Made by a program: the position numbers and the translations under genes. The notes beneath the pieces are model-generated. The model saw only the letters and a list, made by a program, of their open reading frames with translations. It was not told the origin of the DNA and searched no databases. 21,073 nucleotides of DNA from Chara braunii (lineage: Eukaryota > Streptophyta > Charophyceae > Charales > Characeae): positions 2,155,989-2,177,061 of the forward strand of contig BFEA01000241.1 of NCBI GenBank assembly GCA_003427395.1. Direction: 5' to 3'. Position 1 is the stretch's first letter, and the number at the start of each line of letters is the position of its first letter. Shown one piece after another: positions 9,553 to 19,730 of this stretch.

Positions 9553-10937
9553 CTAATCTGACTTTTTCTCTTTCATGAACGCACCGTCTATACTAGAGTG
9601 TCCAAAGCATCGTTGTGTGCCCAACCATATATAGGTTGTGTTGAAATGAGGAGAGTTGAGCATATGTAGGTTCCCAATGACCCAAAAAAATATACTTCTC
9701 CAATCCCACTGCCACACTCTTCCTGTAAGTTTATTCCATATGCATTCCCCATGTCTCCATAAAAGGACAGCGCTAGGGCATTGCATAAAAATATGTTCTA
9801 TTGTTTCACATATTTTATGGTTGGGAAATGTTAAAAAGCAAAATTTGCACCATGGGACAGCAAGGCCCCTTTGCTCTAATAATGAATGGTCAATGATCCA
9901 GTCATTTGTGGGTAGACACCGGTGAGTTATCTGCCACTGTAAGGAAGCAAGTTTTGTCGGGCCTTATTTACAGAATTAAAAAAATTTAATCCTTTTGAGC
10001 AAATTAATATCAATATTCACGTGACGCGCCCATCTGTCCTGTACTATTGCCAAGATGTCTACTTTGGGTTTCAACAACCTATAAGTAGATTTGACCGATA
10101 GTGAGAAAAAAATGCATGGTTTTCCTTTCTCATAGATCTACCAGATCCATTCCTCGGGGTCGAAAGGGAGCTCTGGGATGGGGAGATCAGGGTGGAAGGC
10201 CCTCCATCCTTTGACTGAGGGAACATAAAGTACTCTTATACGATATATTGTCAAGAAAGGGAAGAATAAAACCTTATCCTTTCGATCCTTAGCCAGGATA
10301 TGTTCATTCGTTATTGACATCAGGCTAACAAAAAAACCATCCTTATCAGCATGAATTACCTGTCCAATACATTGCTGATTATCCTGTCGAAATCCTACCA
10401 CCCAGTCCGCCTCCTTGAAATTTGGTCCTTTCTTAGAGTCCTTACCCAAGCTAGTGGGATAGCGAATATGATTTGTTCCAAGTTTGCAGATAATTGGTGT
10501 TTAAGAATTTTTCTCATCTTCTCAATTGTTTTCCAATCTCTTGTAGTTGTATCCTACAAATCCTTTACCCTCAGAACTCCTCTTTTAACCCATAGGGCCC
10601 AAGGTGCCCAAGAACTATTTAGAATGCGGCCTTGAGAGTATGTTATCCATCTATTCCCGAAGAGGGGTTGCCGTAAGACTTCCTCATACCTCGAGGGAAA
10701 GGGTTCGTCAGGTAAAGGGAGAGATCTCCATGTATTTAGTAATGACACCCATAAGTTATCTTGGATAAGATCTCGTCTAGTTGCTTCTCTATCTCCCTCT
10801 TCCTTGAAAACCATACGTGTTTTTGGAATAACCCAAAATATGTCTTCTATCCAAGTCAGTGGGTGTATGTTTTTTGTGGTATTTGGTGCCAAACGGCGGA
10901 TCTGTTCTAGTGTCAAGGCTTGCCATGAAATATCCAC
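9553..10937 (-). pseudogene. LINE ORF2 C-terminal region with zf-RVT-like motif
   Basis: The C-terminal part of plant LINE ORF2 proteins ends in a zinc-binding zf-RVT domain of uncertain role in RNA or DNA binding. Fragments in order on the minus strand are 10937-10554 (PLTWIEDIFWVIPKTRMVF, WAPWALWVKRGVLRVKDL), 10449-10138 (a tryptophan-rich segment ending FDPEEWIW) and about 9815-9553 (ETIEHIFMQCPSAVLLW, the E-T-x-x-H-x4-C part of the finger). The upstream cysteines look spaced differently from the usual C-x2-C. The three pieces are separated by stops and frame changes, so this is decayed. Confidence 0.75.
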
Positions 10938-10958
10938 AGAAAAAAATAACTTTTGGAT

Positions 10959-13006
10959 TCATTGCATGGACATAACTCTATTTTGAATTGTAGGGTCTAG
11001 GATCCCCAAACCTCCTCTTGTTTTTTGTTGAATAAGAGATAGCCAGACTACCCTCAGAATCACCCTGTTTTGTTCATGGTTGCCCCTCCACAGGAACGCC
11101 ACTACCTGATTTTGAAAAACTTTAGTATGTGATTTTCTCATGGGCCAAATACAAGATTTGTACCAAGTAGAAGCAAGCACGACATTATTAATAAGGAAGG
11201 CTTGTTCAAATAGAGATGTATGTTTATTCTTCCATTGACCCGGGTCATTTTCTTTAATGCAGGAGTAGTGATCCATTCATCATTTGTGATTGGTTTTCCA
11301 CAAGCAGTTAGTGAAACACCCAACACTCTTATGGGGGTTTCCAGAGGGACCCAACTTACTCTAGGACTCTCTGGAGGGCGCACTCCATTCGAATGAAACC
11401 ACCATCCCTGAGTCTTGCTTCCCCAATTAACTACCATGTCCGATACTAATGAAAATTTATCCATAAGGACTTTGATTTCCTCCATATTAGAGGAAGATGT
11501 CTCCATTATAATAGTTAGGTCGTCTGTGAACATGAAGCATATTGGGATTGCGTCATCAGGTATTCCTGATATCCGAAGTTTCTGAATCTTCTTATTAGTT
11601 CTTAGGTAAGCCCCTAATGCTTTCATGATGATGACAAAGAGAAAGGGTGCTAAAAGATCTCCTTGTCTTACCGACCTCTTAAGATGAATTTCCGGTGAGA
11701 GGAGGCCGTTGACTTGAATTCTCGTAGTAGCATTATAATGTAAAATTCTTACCCAGTTCCTTAGGACAGGACCAAAATTCATCTTTCTTAGAGAGGCATC
11801 AAGAAAGCGCCAGTTAACATGATCATATGCTTTCTAAAAATTTATAAAAACAACAACAACGTTCTTTTTTTATTTACATGAGATTTTAACTATCTCATTA
11901 ATTAAAAGAATGTTGTCCTGCGTAGCACGGCGAACGTGTTCGCGCCCCTTCATGTTCGCGCGAACAGCTCACGAACATGTTCGAGCGAACATAATTTTTT
12001 TTCGTAAAAAAATAAAAAATAATAAAAAATAAAAATAATTTTTTGGTTTTTGATTTTTAACTCATGATTGGCTACGAATGTGAACATGACTCCAAGGCAA
12101 AAGTTGCTTGTATGGTTATTTTACATAACATATATTTTTAAAGATTTTTCGGAGAACTTTTTTTTTTTTTTTTTTTTTTTTAATGTTCGCGTTCGGAGGG
12201 TTTTGGGCGCTTGTTCGCGTTCGGGCGAACATGTTCACGTTCGCCTCCGAACGCGAACACGGTGCTACGTAGATGTTGTCTTGAATATGTCTCCCAATGA
12301 TGAAGCTTGTCTGTGAGGGATGGATGATACTTGTCATGACTGGAATCATCCTATTGGCCAAAGTTTTAGCCAGTAACTTATAGACTATAGTAAGCAGGGT
12401 GATAGGTCTATAATTCCTAATGTTCATCTTATCACCTTTCTTATATAGTAAAGTTAATATGCCTTGACTAACAAACTCCCCCATAACCCCATTTACTTGA
12501 ATAACCTCAAAGTATTCCATCAAATCTTCTGAAAAAATTGGTCACATGGTTTCCCTTAATTCTTTTGGGAGGTCATCAATACGTGGACTCTTGTCTTCCT
12601 CCATCTGGAGAAGGGCAGTCCATATTTCTTCTTTTGATAAAGGTCGTTCTAACCACTCACGTTGTTCTGATGTCAGGGTCCTATTTAGGGGTGATAGAAA
12701 CTGTTGTATAGTTTGATCATCTTCCTGTCTCCTAGTTGGATCTTTGGACGAAGTGAAGAGACCTTTGAAGAAATTATATGCAACTCTTAAATTGCCAGTT
12801 GAAGAGATATGAAGAGCCGGATCATCAGAGGAATCAAAAGGGTCCAAAAATCCTTCAATTCTTGTTCCTTTTGCCCATATATCGGCTAATGAAAAAAATC
12901 TAGGATCCATCTGCCCTTCAGTAGAGTATTTAGTTAGTCTGCCTCTGATTAAGCATCCTTGCCAACGATGTTGGGTCAGGGCTAAGAGCTGATTTCTAAG
13001 ATCCAT
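10959..13006 (-). pseudogene. LINE ORF2 reverse transcriptase, split by a MITE
   Basis: The enzyme performs target-primed reverse transcription. On the minus strand, the linker from 13006 contains the pre-RT motif EDKSPRIDDLPKE (usual KSPGxDGLPxE). Next come [20 protein letters not shown] (near 12440) and [10 protein letters not shown], where a 355-bp MITE interrupts. After it follow KAYDHVNWRFLDAS (near 11830), RSVRQGDLLAPFLFV, the catalytic F-T-D-D at 11519-11530, and thumb sequence (VAFLWRGNHEQNR, RGGLGILDP) to 10959. Besides the MITE there are stop codons just before KAYD and frame changes near 11140-11280 and 12530. The catalytic Asp pair is intact, and the overall pattern matches plant L1 elements. 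Confidence 0.9.
11910..12280. mobile_element. hAT-like MITE (355 bp, 11918-12272) with 8-bp target-site duplications
   Basis: ATGTTGTC occurs exactly at 11910-11917 and 12273-12280. Between them, the left end CTGCGTAGCAC and the reverse complement of the right end, CTACGTAGCAC, match in 10 of 11 bases, so these are terminal inverted repeats. Both subterminal regions (11918-11993, 12183-12272) are packed with GTTCG/CGAAC words, 15 by my count, around an AT-rich core with a 22-T run. It has no transposase gene. An 8-bp duplication is characteristic of hAT (and also P) elements, and subterminal motif clusters are known transposase-binding features of hAT elements. It lies inside the LINE RT, which resumes on either side. 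Confidence 0.9.
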
Positions 13007-13210
13007 AAGGTGAGTTTGTTGATGAGGGTCAGTAGGTTGATTCTGAAGTTCATTGTTAAGTATTTGTTCCTGAATTTGTATTTCCTCAAAATATCTATTT
13101 TTGGAAATGAGCTTAGATTATTTGTTACATTTCCTGCCTTTAAAGGCTAGACCATTATTAAATCATTTTATGAAGGAATCATGTTTGCCTTTAGTAGTGT
13201 GCCAGTAATC

Positions 13211-13438
13211 TCACACGTCCTCAATACAACTCTTGAATTGTGTACTCTTCAAGAGTGAGGTATTCAGCTTGTAAAAACGTTTTCCTTGATCTGGTTTTTT
13301 CCGAAATGAAAGTAGAACCGCACACATCTTATGGTTCGCTCCTGGCCAAGGATTCTGAGGAAAAATAGCTGCCCATACTAAAGCGTGATCCAAATCCTCA
13401 GACATTCATATTAAGTCAATTCTTGATCTAAAAAAATG
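13211..13438 (-). pseudogene. LINE endonuclease (EEP) C-terminal fragment
   Basis: The apurinic-type endonuclease nicks target DNA. Only its C-terminal end remains: on the minus strand FFRSRIDLI, then TGA, then MSEDLDHALVWAAI, which matches the S-R-I-D and S-D-H segments of the family with the S of SDH replaced. RFYKLNTSLL follows, the usual W-R-L-N-x-S-L-L linker to the RT region. Homology stops abruptly at about 13438, which marks the 5' truncation point. Confidence 0.8.
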
Positions 13439-14238
13439 TGTGGTGTCAGTGCTACGAATGCAGGTGAACAAGCGTTCTCGTGGGAAGATCCGTATATATG
13501 TATCATATACTTTCTCTTCCTTCCCCTTTTTTCATGGTCGACCATGCATGGTGTCCTCCTTTTGTCGAACATTACCCGCCCTGATGGTCTATTTGTTAGG
13601 GTCATTGGTTTTGTTTTGCTACCACTCTCCCACCTTGAGTCTGATGATCTATCCCACCTTCATGTGTGACTGCCCTTAGGAGTTTCGATTCTTATGTTGC
13701 ATTCACCCCCCTGAGACCATCCCACTCCTAGTGGTTCAGCGACATGACCTTATCTTGTGACATACTGTTTTTTTTGCTTTCCTTTCAGCACTAAGGAAAT
13801 TGCCTCCAGGACTTTAGGATTGTATATTGCTACATTTCATTTTATGTTGTTAGCTAGGATATGTATACCAAACATTTGCGTTTCATTTGACATTATGTAG
13901 CTTAGGCTGCATCGCACGGACTCCGCATGGAGCGTGCTCCGCATCCTAGATTTCTCAACTTTCTTTTCATTGCAGAGTTCCGCTGCTTTTGCAGATAGCG
14001 TGTTTATGGCTCTTGCGATCCATTACAGGTCTGAGGATCGTGTAGGCTATGGCCTATTTGGCTATTTGTCAGTTCGGTCTATGGGACCAGGTCGTGGCCT
14101 GACCCCACAGGCCGTGTGTTGTTCCAGTCCTGCCCGATACCACTGTTGGTACCAGGCAGTCCAGTCCAGTCAGTCAGTTCGCTGGGGGTATACCCCAACT
14201 GTTGTCTGCTTTTCGTCATTCATCATTTTTGCACTTTA
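13439..14238. other. Unassigned spacer between two divergent LINEs
   Basis: 800 bases with no gene I can support. Contents are a perfect 12-bp palindrome GGGGTATACCCC at 14185-14196, a short (C)CAGT tandem run at 14156-14178, and pyrimidine tract plus AG sites (13788, 13976) that look like splice acceptors without a visible exon. It may be the pre-insertion host sequence or a 3' piece of the Ty3 element. Confidence 0.5.
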
Positions 14239-14239
14239 A

Positions 14240-14552
14240 GGGCGGACGGAAGACTACTCCTTGCACTGATGGAATCACAGCGGTTAGTTGATGCTTACCG
14301 AACACTTTACCTGGACACTCAAGCCTATACTTGGTTTGGCTCGCAGGTTTCGCCTGTTAGACGGAGGTTCGACTTCTTTTTGGTGAGGGGCACGATTTGG
14401 GACAGGTGCCTGAAAGTGGAGATATGTACATCCTCTATATCAGACCACTATCTTGTTATTGCGGAGCTTGACATTGAAGAGTCAACCAATGCGGTTAGAC
14501 CTCCGTTCCGCTTGAATGTGGAACACCTAAAGGACGAGAATTTCCTTAACTG
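14240..14552 (+). pseudogene. LINE endonuclease (EEP) C-terminal fragment
   Basis: The sequence LVDAYRTLYLDTQAYTWFGSQ, then RRRFDFFLVRG (usual S-R-L-D-F-x-L), then SDHYLV contains the catalytic SDH motif of the exonuclease-endonuclease-phosphatase fold. PFRLNVEHL is the linker to the RT region. A one-base frameshift near 14552 separates it from the following frame, which continues with HWEKWQKARELF and the next feature. The N-terminal two thirds of the endonuclease are missing. Confidence 0.85.
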
Positions 14553-16512
14553 GCCAAGAAGCATTGGGAAAAGTGGCAGAAAGCCCGAGAGTTGTTTTCC
14601 AACGTTGAGTCATGGTTTGATACTGGTATTAATATAATGAAGAATTATTTCGATATTTTTTCACGAATCAAAGCTACTGAAGTTAACCGAGCGGAACAAA
14701 AATTAATTAAAAGAATAAGAGAAGCAGAGAAAAATTTTGGTAAACATACAGTTTTTGACGCCTATTGGATGGCAGTCCGCAAAAGAACATTGACAAAATT
14801 AGACAGTTTGCGGATTGCACAACAAGAGAAATGGAAGGCATGGCTTCACCAGAAAGGGATCATTATAAATGACAGATTAAACCGAGAAACCTTTCGTAGG
14901 TTATTACTACAGAAAACTCAACCCCTGATTAGAGATTTGGCGCATCCTTTTGCTAACTCTGCCCCTACGAAATTTGATCCGCAGGGCATATGCCAATACG
15001 CCCAAATGTACTTCGAAGATATATTGACAACGAGACGTCCGGGAGACTCCTTCGCTACTGATTTAAGGGAAATATCACCTTTTTGGTCCAAAACTAAAGT
15101 TAGCCTATCGCAACAGGGTAGATTGGACTTGGATCGACCCTTTACAGTAGAAGAACTTCAATTGGCTGTAGAACAGATGGCCACTGGTAAGTGTCCTGGG
15201 AAGGATGACCTACTAGTACCGGTGGATGTCTATTCTGCATTATGGGACTCCATTGCTCCAACCCGAGTGGAAGTATATAACGGTGTTTTGGGGGCCGGGT
15301 CTCTGTCAAAAGGAAATGCAGCAAGGGATTATTAGCTTATTGTATAAAAAAGGTGACAAATTGGATATACGAAATTGGAGACCAATTTCACTATTGAATG
15401 TGTCCTACAAAATTTTAGCTTTCTGCACTTAGCCAAATATCTTCCTAGCCTGGTGGGGACGAATCAAGGTGCATTTGTTAAACACAGGTCTATAATGGAC
15501 AATATTGCAGCTACTATTCAGGCGTTGGAAGTAATCGCAAGTGAGAACAGGAATGTAGTCGCTCTCCTTATCGATATGGAAAAGGCATATGATAAGGTGG
15601 GTTGTGCCTTTGTGGGCACAACCTTAACCCACATGGGCTTTGGACCTAATTTTAGCAGATGGATCTCTGTAATGTACTCCACGTCAACAACGATGGTTAT
15701 GGTTAATGGTCAACTATCTCAAGAATTTGAGCTCTCTCGATCATTACGTCAGGGCTGTCCTCTGCCCCTCTTCTCTTTGTTCTGCACTTGGAGGTTCTGC
15801 TGGATAATATAAGGAAGAACGAACAAGTCGTTGGACTTGAACTGCACAACCAATTTCAATGGAAAGGAGGGGCTTTGGCGGATGACTTAACCATAACCTT
15901 TTAAATGACAGAAACTCTTTATTAACTGTACGTAAAATATTAAACGACTATTCTGTATTATCTGAGGCCTCGATAAATTTGAACAAATCTGTATTCTTTC
16001 TGCCTGCACATTTCCAATTACAAGTGGACTGGGGTATGAGGTGAGTCCCTTCAGACGCCTCTAACCGGTATCTTGGGGCTCAAGTATCACTATTAGACAA
16101 CTCCGAGTTGCAGGATCAACTGCTGGAGGAAAAAGTGTGCCAGAGGATTAACAAATGGGACTACACACGCCACCTGTCCTTATGGGGGTGGGCCTTGGTA
16201 CTTACATCTTCGGCCTTTTCAGTCCTGTCGTATCCCATGCAAGTTCACCTGCTTGGGGACCAAGCCGACAAGAAGATCAGGAACGCAGCCGCCAGATTTC
16301 TCTGGAAACCGGAAGCGGAAGAAGAAGAAGGATTTCTTTCTAAGGTGGCGTGGGAATCACTTACCTTCCCCCGGGAGGAAGGAGGTTTCGGTATTCTAGA
16401 TCCCAAACGTCAAAACATTGCCCTACTGGCAAAATGGCCTATCAAGGCAGTGTTAGCAGAGTGCACGCACGTTTGGATCTGGTTCGCCGAATATATCCTA
16501 AGTAAAGAATGA
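14553..16512 (+). pseudogene. LINE ORF2 reverse transcriptase with multiple frameshifts
   Basis: Order of motifs: a basic, helical pre-RT stretch (RAEQKLIKRIREAEKNFG), FTVEELQLAVEQMATGKCPG (near 15150), VDVYSALWDSIAP, then after a frame change [20 protein letters not shown] (near 15330). After another change come FVKHRSIMDN and LLIDMEKAYDKVG (near 15575), VNGQLSQEFELSRSLRQGCPL, and in a further frame the catalytic L-A-D-D at about 15875-15886. The thumb (RFLWKPEAEEEEGFLSKVAWE, GGFGILDPKRQN) ends at a TGA at 16510. At least four frameshifts lie between 15200 and 15910. The intact motifs in shifted frames point to small indels. Confidence 0.9.
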
Positions 16513-16791
16513 AATTTGAGTAATCCCTCTGATGTATGGCGCTGCCTGTTTATAGAATCTTACAGTCGTAAGCGTCCTCATTCTCGTTTTTGGAAAGATA
16601 TCCTGTATGCCTGGTCCAAAGTCCTACCAACCAACCTGATCCCCCCCGGGTCCCTTGATGAAATTCTCCTGCAACCTATTTTTTAAAACCCCTATCTCCG
16701 AGACCCGGAAGGGCACTCCTTTTCTGCCCAAGACTCACCGGGTAATTACAGAAAGGCTTGGATAGAAAGAGGAATTGTCTGTTCGGGGGAT

Positions 16792-18009
16792 TTGTGGGAT
16801 AGGGACTCGAATGACTGGAGAACAGAAGCTTCAGTGAGGAGTCAGTTGAGATGTTTGAGGAAAGTGGAGGAACGGCTTGCTGATATTCAGAATTCGCTAC
16901 CACAGAGCTGGATTCAAGTCATGTCGTCCCAGTCAGTTTCTGATAGCTGGCTAAAGGCTCCAAGGGACGATCAACAGACTTACTGGCACTTACTGGGTCC
17001 TGCAGCTGACAGCGGGTTTACAGTTGAAGTCTGGCGGGCCACTGAGTTAACACCCTACTCCAGATTGTTGGCCTTCCAAGACACAATTATTATGGTAAAT
17101 TCTATAAGAGGCTTGAGCCAGGTAATCACGGAGGTTCAATATCGTAAACGTTAGAATGAGACAACACAGTTAGAGCCAACAACAAGGGAGTGTCAACCGC
17201 AAGTGAAAATACTGGCAGGGGGAAGGACTCTGAACAATCTGCCCATACATCCTGGTGGTTTTGGATGGATAGACCAGAAGAGCCTTAAGCCGGTTGGACT
17301 GACTCAGTATTCAACAGGGAGAGGAGTAAAACTATTGCAGCAAAATGGTAAAAAAAAGATGGTGGATGTAGTACTCAGAAGACGAGAAGAACAATCGCTA
17401 CAGTCTGTAACTCGGAAGGACCTCCTGGAGCATTGGAAGCAGCTAAAGGCGCTGCCCTCTCAGAAACAGGCTAGTATACTATTGCTGCAATCACTGTTGG
17501 TAACTGCTTCGGCCGTATGGCTACACTCCAAAGGATTGGAAATCTCTACAACTTGTTGTAGGTGTAAATGGGCATGGGAGGCTACTAATCACCTGTGGTA
17601 CACTTGCCCGTTATCACTTAGAGTATGGAAGTGGTGGGAGAAACACTGGAAGCGGATTTTGAAGGATATTTTTCCATGGGATGAGAATTGGGTTCTGATA
17701 GGCACCGTACCTACAGGTTTGTCGGCAGCTGCTGGCTGGGGTTATATTGCACAAGTGGTTAGAGGGATTATTTTTGGTGTCCTGTGGACAGATCGTAATG
17801 ACCAAGTCTTTCGGGACTCTCATCTGTACTTCCAAGACATCACGAACAAGGTGAAGGCCGAAATCAGACATACAGTCATTGCAGACTGGAGAAGGAGATA
17901 TAGGGGCAGGCACAACCCCAAGACAGCCAGTTGGTTCTTTCGAACGTGGGGGCTCAGTTGGTACTATCCAAGCCCGATGGCATGTTTCAGTTTCCGTCTT
18001 GGCTATTGA
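16792..18009 (+). pseudogene. LINE ORF2 C-terminal region with zf-RVT zinc finger
   Basis: A first segment (16792-17154) is separated by TAG at 17152 from a second (17203-18009), probably in the same original frame. The second carries the zf-RVT signature TTCCRCKWAWEATNHLWYTC at about 17548-17607, with C-x2-C and H-x4-C ligands all present. LRVWKWWEKHW follows, the usual tryptophan-rich stretch after this finger in plant LINEs. The final 100 residues (FGVLWTDRNDQVF) match the typical plant LINE C-terminus. The 268-codon open stretch is the longest undamaged LINE reading frame in the window. Confidence 0.88.
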
Positions 18010-18404
18010 AGGATTAAAATCGAGGGGTAGTCTTATCCCCTCCATATTGACTGTTGGTAGAATAGACCTTCGTGACCCGTGCTAGGGTATAGGGGTCAGT
18101 CTTCAACAGGGAAGTTTAAACTGGATTCTAAGATCAACGTTGGCTGTAGGACGGAGAGCATTGTAATTTGTTTGGTCCTAGCCACGCTTTTACTGAGCTT
18201 CAAGTTTACTCTTTTTGAGAAGTTTACTCCTCGGTTGAGGGTGAAGTGGTCAGGGGACGCTAGACCCGGTTTCTAGCAGTTGATACATCCGGGTTGAATT
18301 GTGAGGACCCCGGCCTCGACCATCTTTTGGAATATAAAGTCCTTTGGACGCCCTATCTTGTAGTTCTATCACTGCTTCCATAGTGAACTCACGAATTTGA
18401 GAGG

Positions 18405-18504
18405 TGGACAGCGGACAGTAAGTGCAGCGATGCCGCGTTTTCCAGATTTTGAACTCTCTGACTGCTGTCCGAGAACTGTCCAGAAATTTGTACAGCGGAC
18501 AGTA
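18405..18504 (+). repeat. Cluster of GGACAG words in direct and inverted orientation
   Basis: ACAGCGGACAGTA occurs at 18408-18420 and 18492-18504. Between them CTGTCC occurs twice in inverted orientation (18465-18481). The half-sites could pair as stems. It lies between the LINE 3' end and the SINE; the role is unknown. Confidence 0.6.
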
Positions 18505-18638
18505 GTGGAGCGAGACCCTTACTCTCGAAACTTCCCGAGTCTAGAGTAGTGGGGCCAGGCACTATGTGTGCGATGGGGCCTCCCTGCACTAGACTAAGTC
18601 TGGACATGCACGAAAGACAAAAATGATGGCGCTGGCCT

Positions 18639-19095
18639 GCGGGCCTAGCTCAGTTGGTAAGGCACAGAAGTTGCATTCAGGAGGTCGTGGGTTCAATCCA
18701 CATTGGCCTCACGTACGTGGCTGGGCAAGCTTGGTGTTCTACTAGCTAGAGATAACCCCTCGGCCCCCCAAGGAAGCCAGCATTGACAGGACCTTGGCTG
18801 ATGTTGTCAGTTGCCATGCAGCGACAATATTGGCCATTAGACACCGCCATGTGGGGTTGGGGCCGGTAGGGGGAGGTGCAGTGACTGGCCATTGCTCGGC
18901 GGTGCAGTGACTGGCCATTGCTCGGCGCTACGGTAGCACTGCCGGTTTCCCCCATCTGCAATGTCTGCCCACCCCTTACCCTGATGAGGAACTGGTACAA
19001 CCTTGCTCTTGCACCACTGCTGTGGTGCCAATCTACCCGGTGGGCTAGGGAGAGATCCGGGTTGGTTGGTCTTACCCTGTACTATAAACACATAA
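18639..19095 (+). mobile_element. tRNA-derived SINE, plus strand
   Basis: The head (18639-18711) has an internal pol III promoter: A box TAGCTCAGTTGG (18646-18657) and B box GGTTCAATCC (18690-18699), spaced like a tRNA. The D-arm does not pair properly, so it is not a functional tRNA. The body that follows is shared with the reverse copy at 19271-19730 (GGGCAAGCTTGGTG; GGTGCAGTGACTGGCC against GGCACAGTGACTGGCC), which proves a dispersed family. The 3' end is approximate; A-rich runs follow to 19199. A 26-bp perfect tandem duplication lies at 18875-18926. Confidence 0.85.
18875..18926 (+). repeat. Perfect 26-bp tandem duplication in the SINE body
   Basis: Two identical units, 18875-18900 and 18901-18926, each starting GGTGCAGTGACTGG and ending ATTGCTCGGC. 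The related reverse SINE has a single copy, so the duplication is private to this insertion. Confidence 0.95.
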
Positions 19096-19264
19096 ATTAG
19101 ACTAGAGAGAGGATGATATAGATAAGTACTGGCAAGAAGATGAGATAGAACAGAGAAAAATATAGCTTACTTAAAAAAAAAGGGAACATAGTAAAAAAAA
19201 ATAATTGCTGTCACAGTGTATCTTTCCATCTTCTAGCGAAAGATTCACTCTCGTTTTGCACATG

Positions 19265-19270
<6 letters not shown>
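19096..19270. other. A-rich spacer between the two SINEs
   Basis: 175 bases with purine-rich sequence and two A9 runs near 19170-19199. It may include the tail of the forward SINE. No gene seen. Confidence 0.4.
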
Positions 19271-19295
<25 letters not shown>

Positions 19296-19730
19296 AGGCC
19301 CAACCAATTCAATTACCTGTCAAATCTGGACAGGACGGCCTTTCAGGCCTTTTTTTATTGTCATTATAGTATTACGGGGAACCCCGTAGCAGCCATATCC
19401 GTGCTCAAGCCTCCAACGAGGGAACATGCGGGAGCTGCACCCACCAGCAGGTGCCATACCTGCTACAGCAGGTGGGCGATACCAGCCAGGAGTCAGCCGG
19501 TAGCATCAGAACCGAGCTTCTTCTATGGGCCAGTCACTGTGCCTCCCCTCCCGTCCCCTCCCCCTATGAATATCAGCAGTCTCTGCTCAATGCCACTAGG
19601 GGGGACCAACGGCATATCTCAAGGTGGCAGGCACCAAGCTTGCCCAGGAAGGTGCATGAGGCCAATGGGGATTGAATCCAAGACCTCGTGAATGCCACTT
19701 GCGTGCCTTACCAACTGAGCTAGGCCGCTG
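19271..19730 (-). mobile_element. tRNA-derived SINE of the same family, minus strand
   Basis: On the minus strand the head (19730-19658) has A box TAGCTCAGTTGG (19722-19711) and B box GGATTCAATCC (19679-19669), closely matching the forward copy at 18639. The body shares GGGCAAGCTTGGTG and the CAGTGACTGGCC stretch. The 3' end has a 25-nt poly(A), seen as poly(T) at 19271-19295. Just before the tail is a CCTGTC/GACAGG stem-loop (19316-19334), a possible recognition structure for a partner LINE. I see no clear target-site duplication. Confidence 0.85.

Larger units (their letters stand above)
8958..13438 (-). mobile_element. 5'-truncated LINE (L1-like, zf-RVT type), minus strand
   Basis: Read on the minus strand, the element starts inside the endonuclease domain (about 13438) and proceeds through reverse transcriptase and a zf-RVT-type finger. 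It ends in a 3' UTR and a 31-nt poly(A) seen as poly(T) at 8958-8988. Truncation at the 5' end with a poly(A) at the 3' end is typical of target-primed reverse transcription. I cannot see a target-site duplication. It lies directly against the Ty3 element and is itself interrupted by a MITE (11918-12272), which gives the relative order of insertion. Confidence 0.9.
14239..18365 (+). mobile_element. Second 5'-truncated LINE, plus strand
   Basis: Endonuclease C-terminus, reverse transcriptase, thumb and zf-RVT domains follow in order on the + strand, with a 3' UTR from 18010. The element is a diverged relative of the minus-strand LINE and shares with it the 16-nt TGAGGACCCCGGCCTC (18302-18317) about 46 bases before the estimated 3' end. 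The 3' boundary is an estimate based on similarity of the trailing sequence; no poly(A) is visible at this end. It begins inside the endonuclease, so it is 5' truncated or deleted. Confidence 0.9.

Noticed and set aside
12068-12316. Open frame of 82 codons on the + strand
   Set aside because: It runs through the poly(T) and GTTCG repeats of the MITE and gives a poly-Phe product with no similarity.
13934-14239. Possible exon with a splice acceptor (CATTGCAG at 13970-13977) in the spacer
   Set aside because: No matching donor, no recognisable protein and no codon bias; the frame merely runs up to the LINE border.
18639-18711. Functional tRNA gene
   Set aside because: A and B boxes are present, but the D-arm does not pair, no clear anticodon arm is seen, and the same head with a shared non-tRNA body recurs at 19658-19730.
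19337-19357. GGCC-TTTCA-GGCC hairpin followed by seven T, resembling an intrinsic bacterial terminator
   Set aside because: It lies inside the minus-strand SINE in a eukaryotic context, with no gene reading into it.
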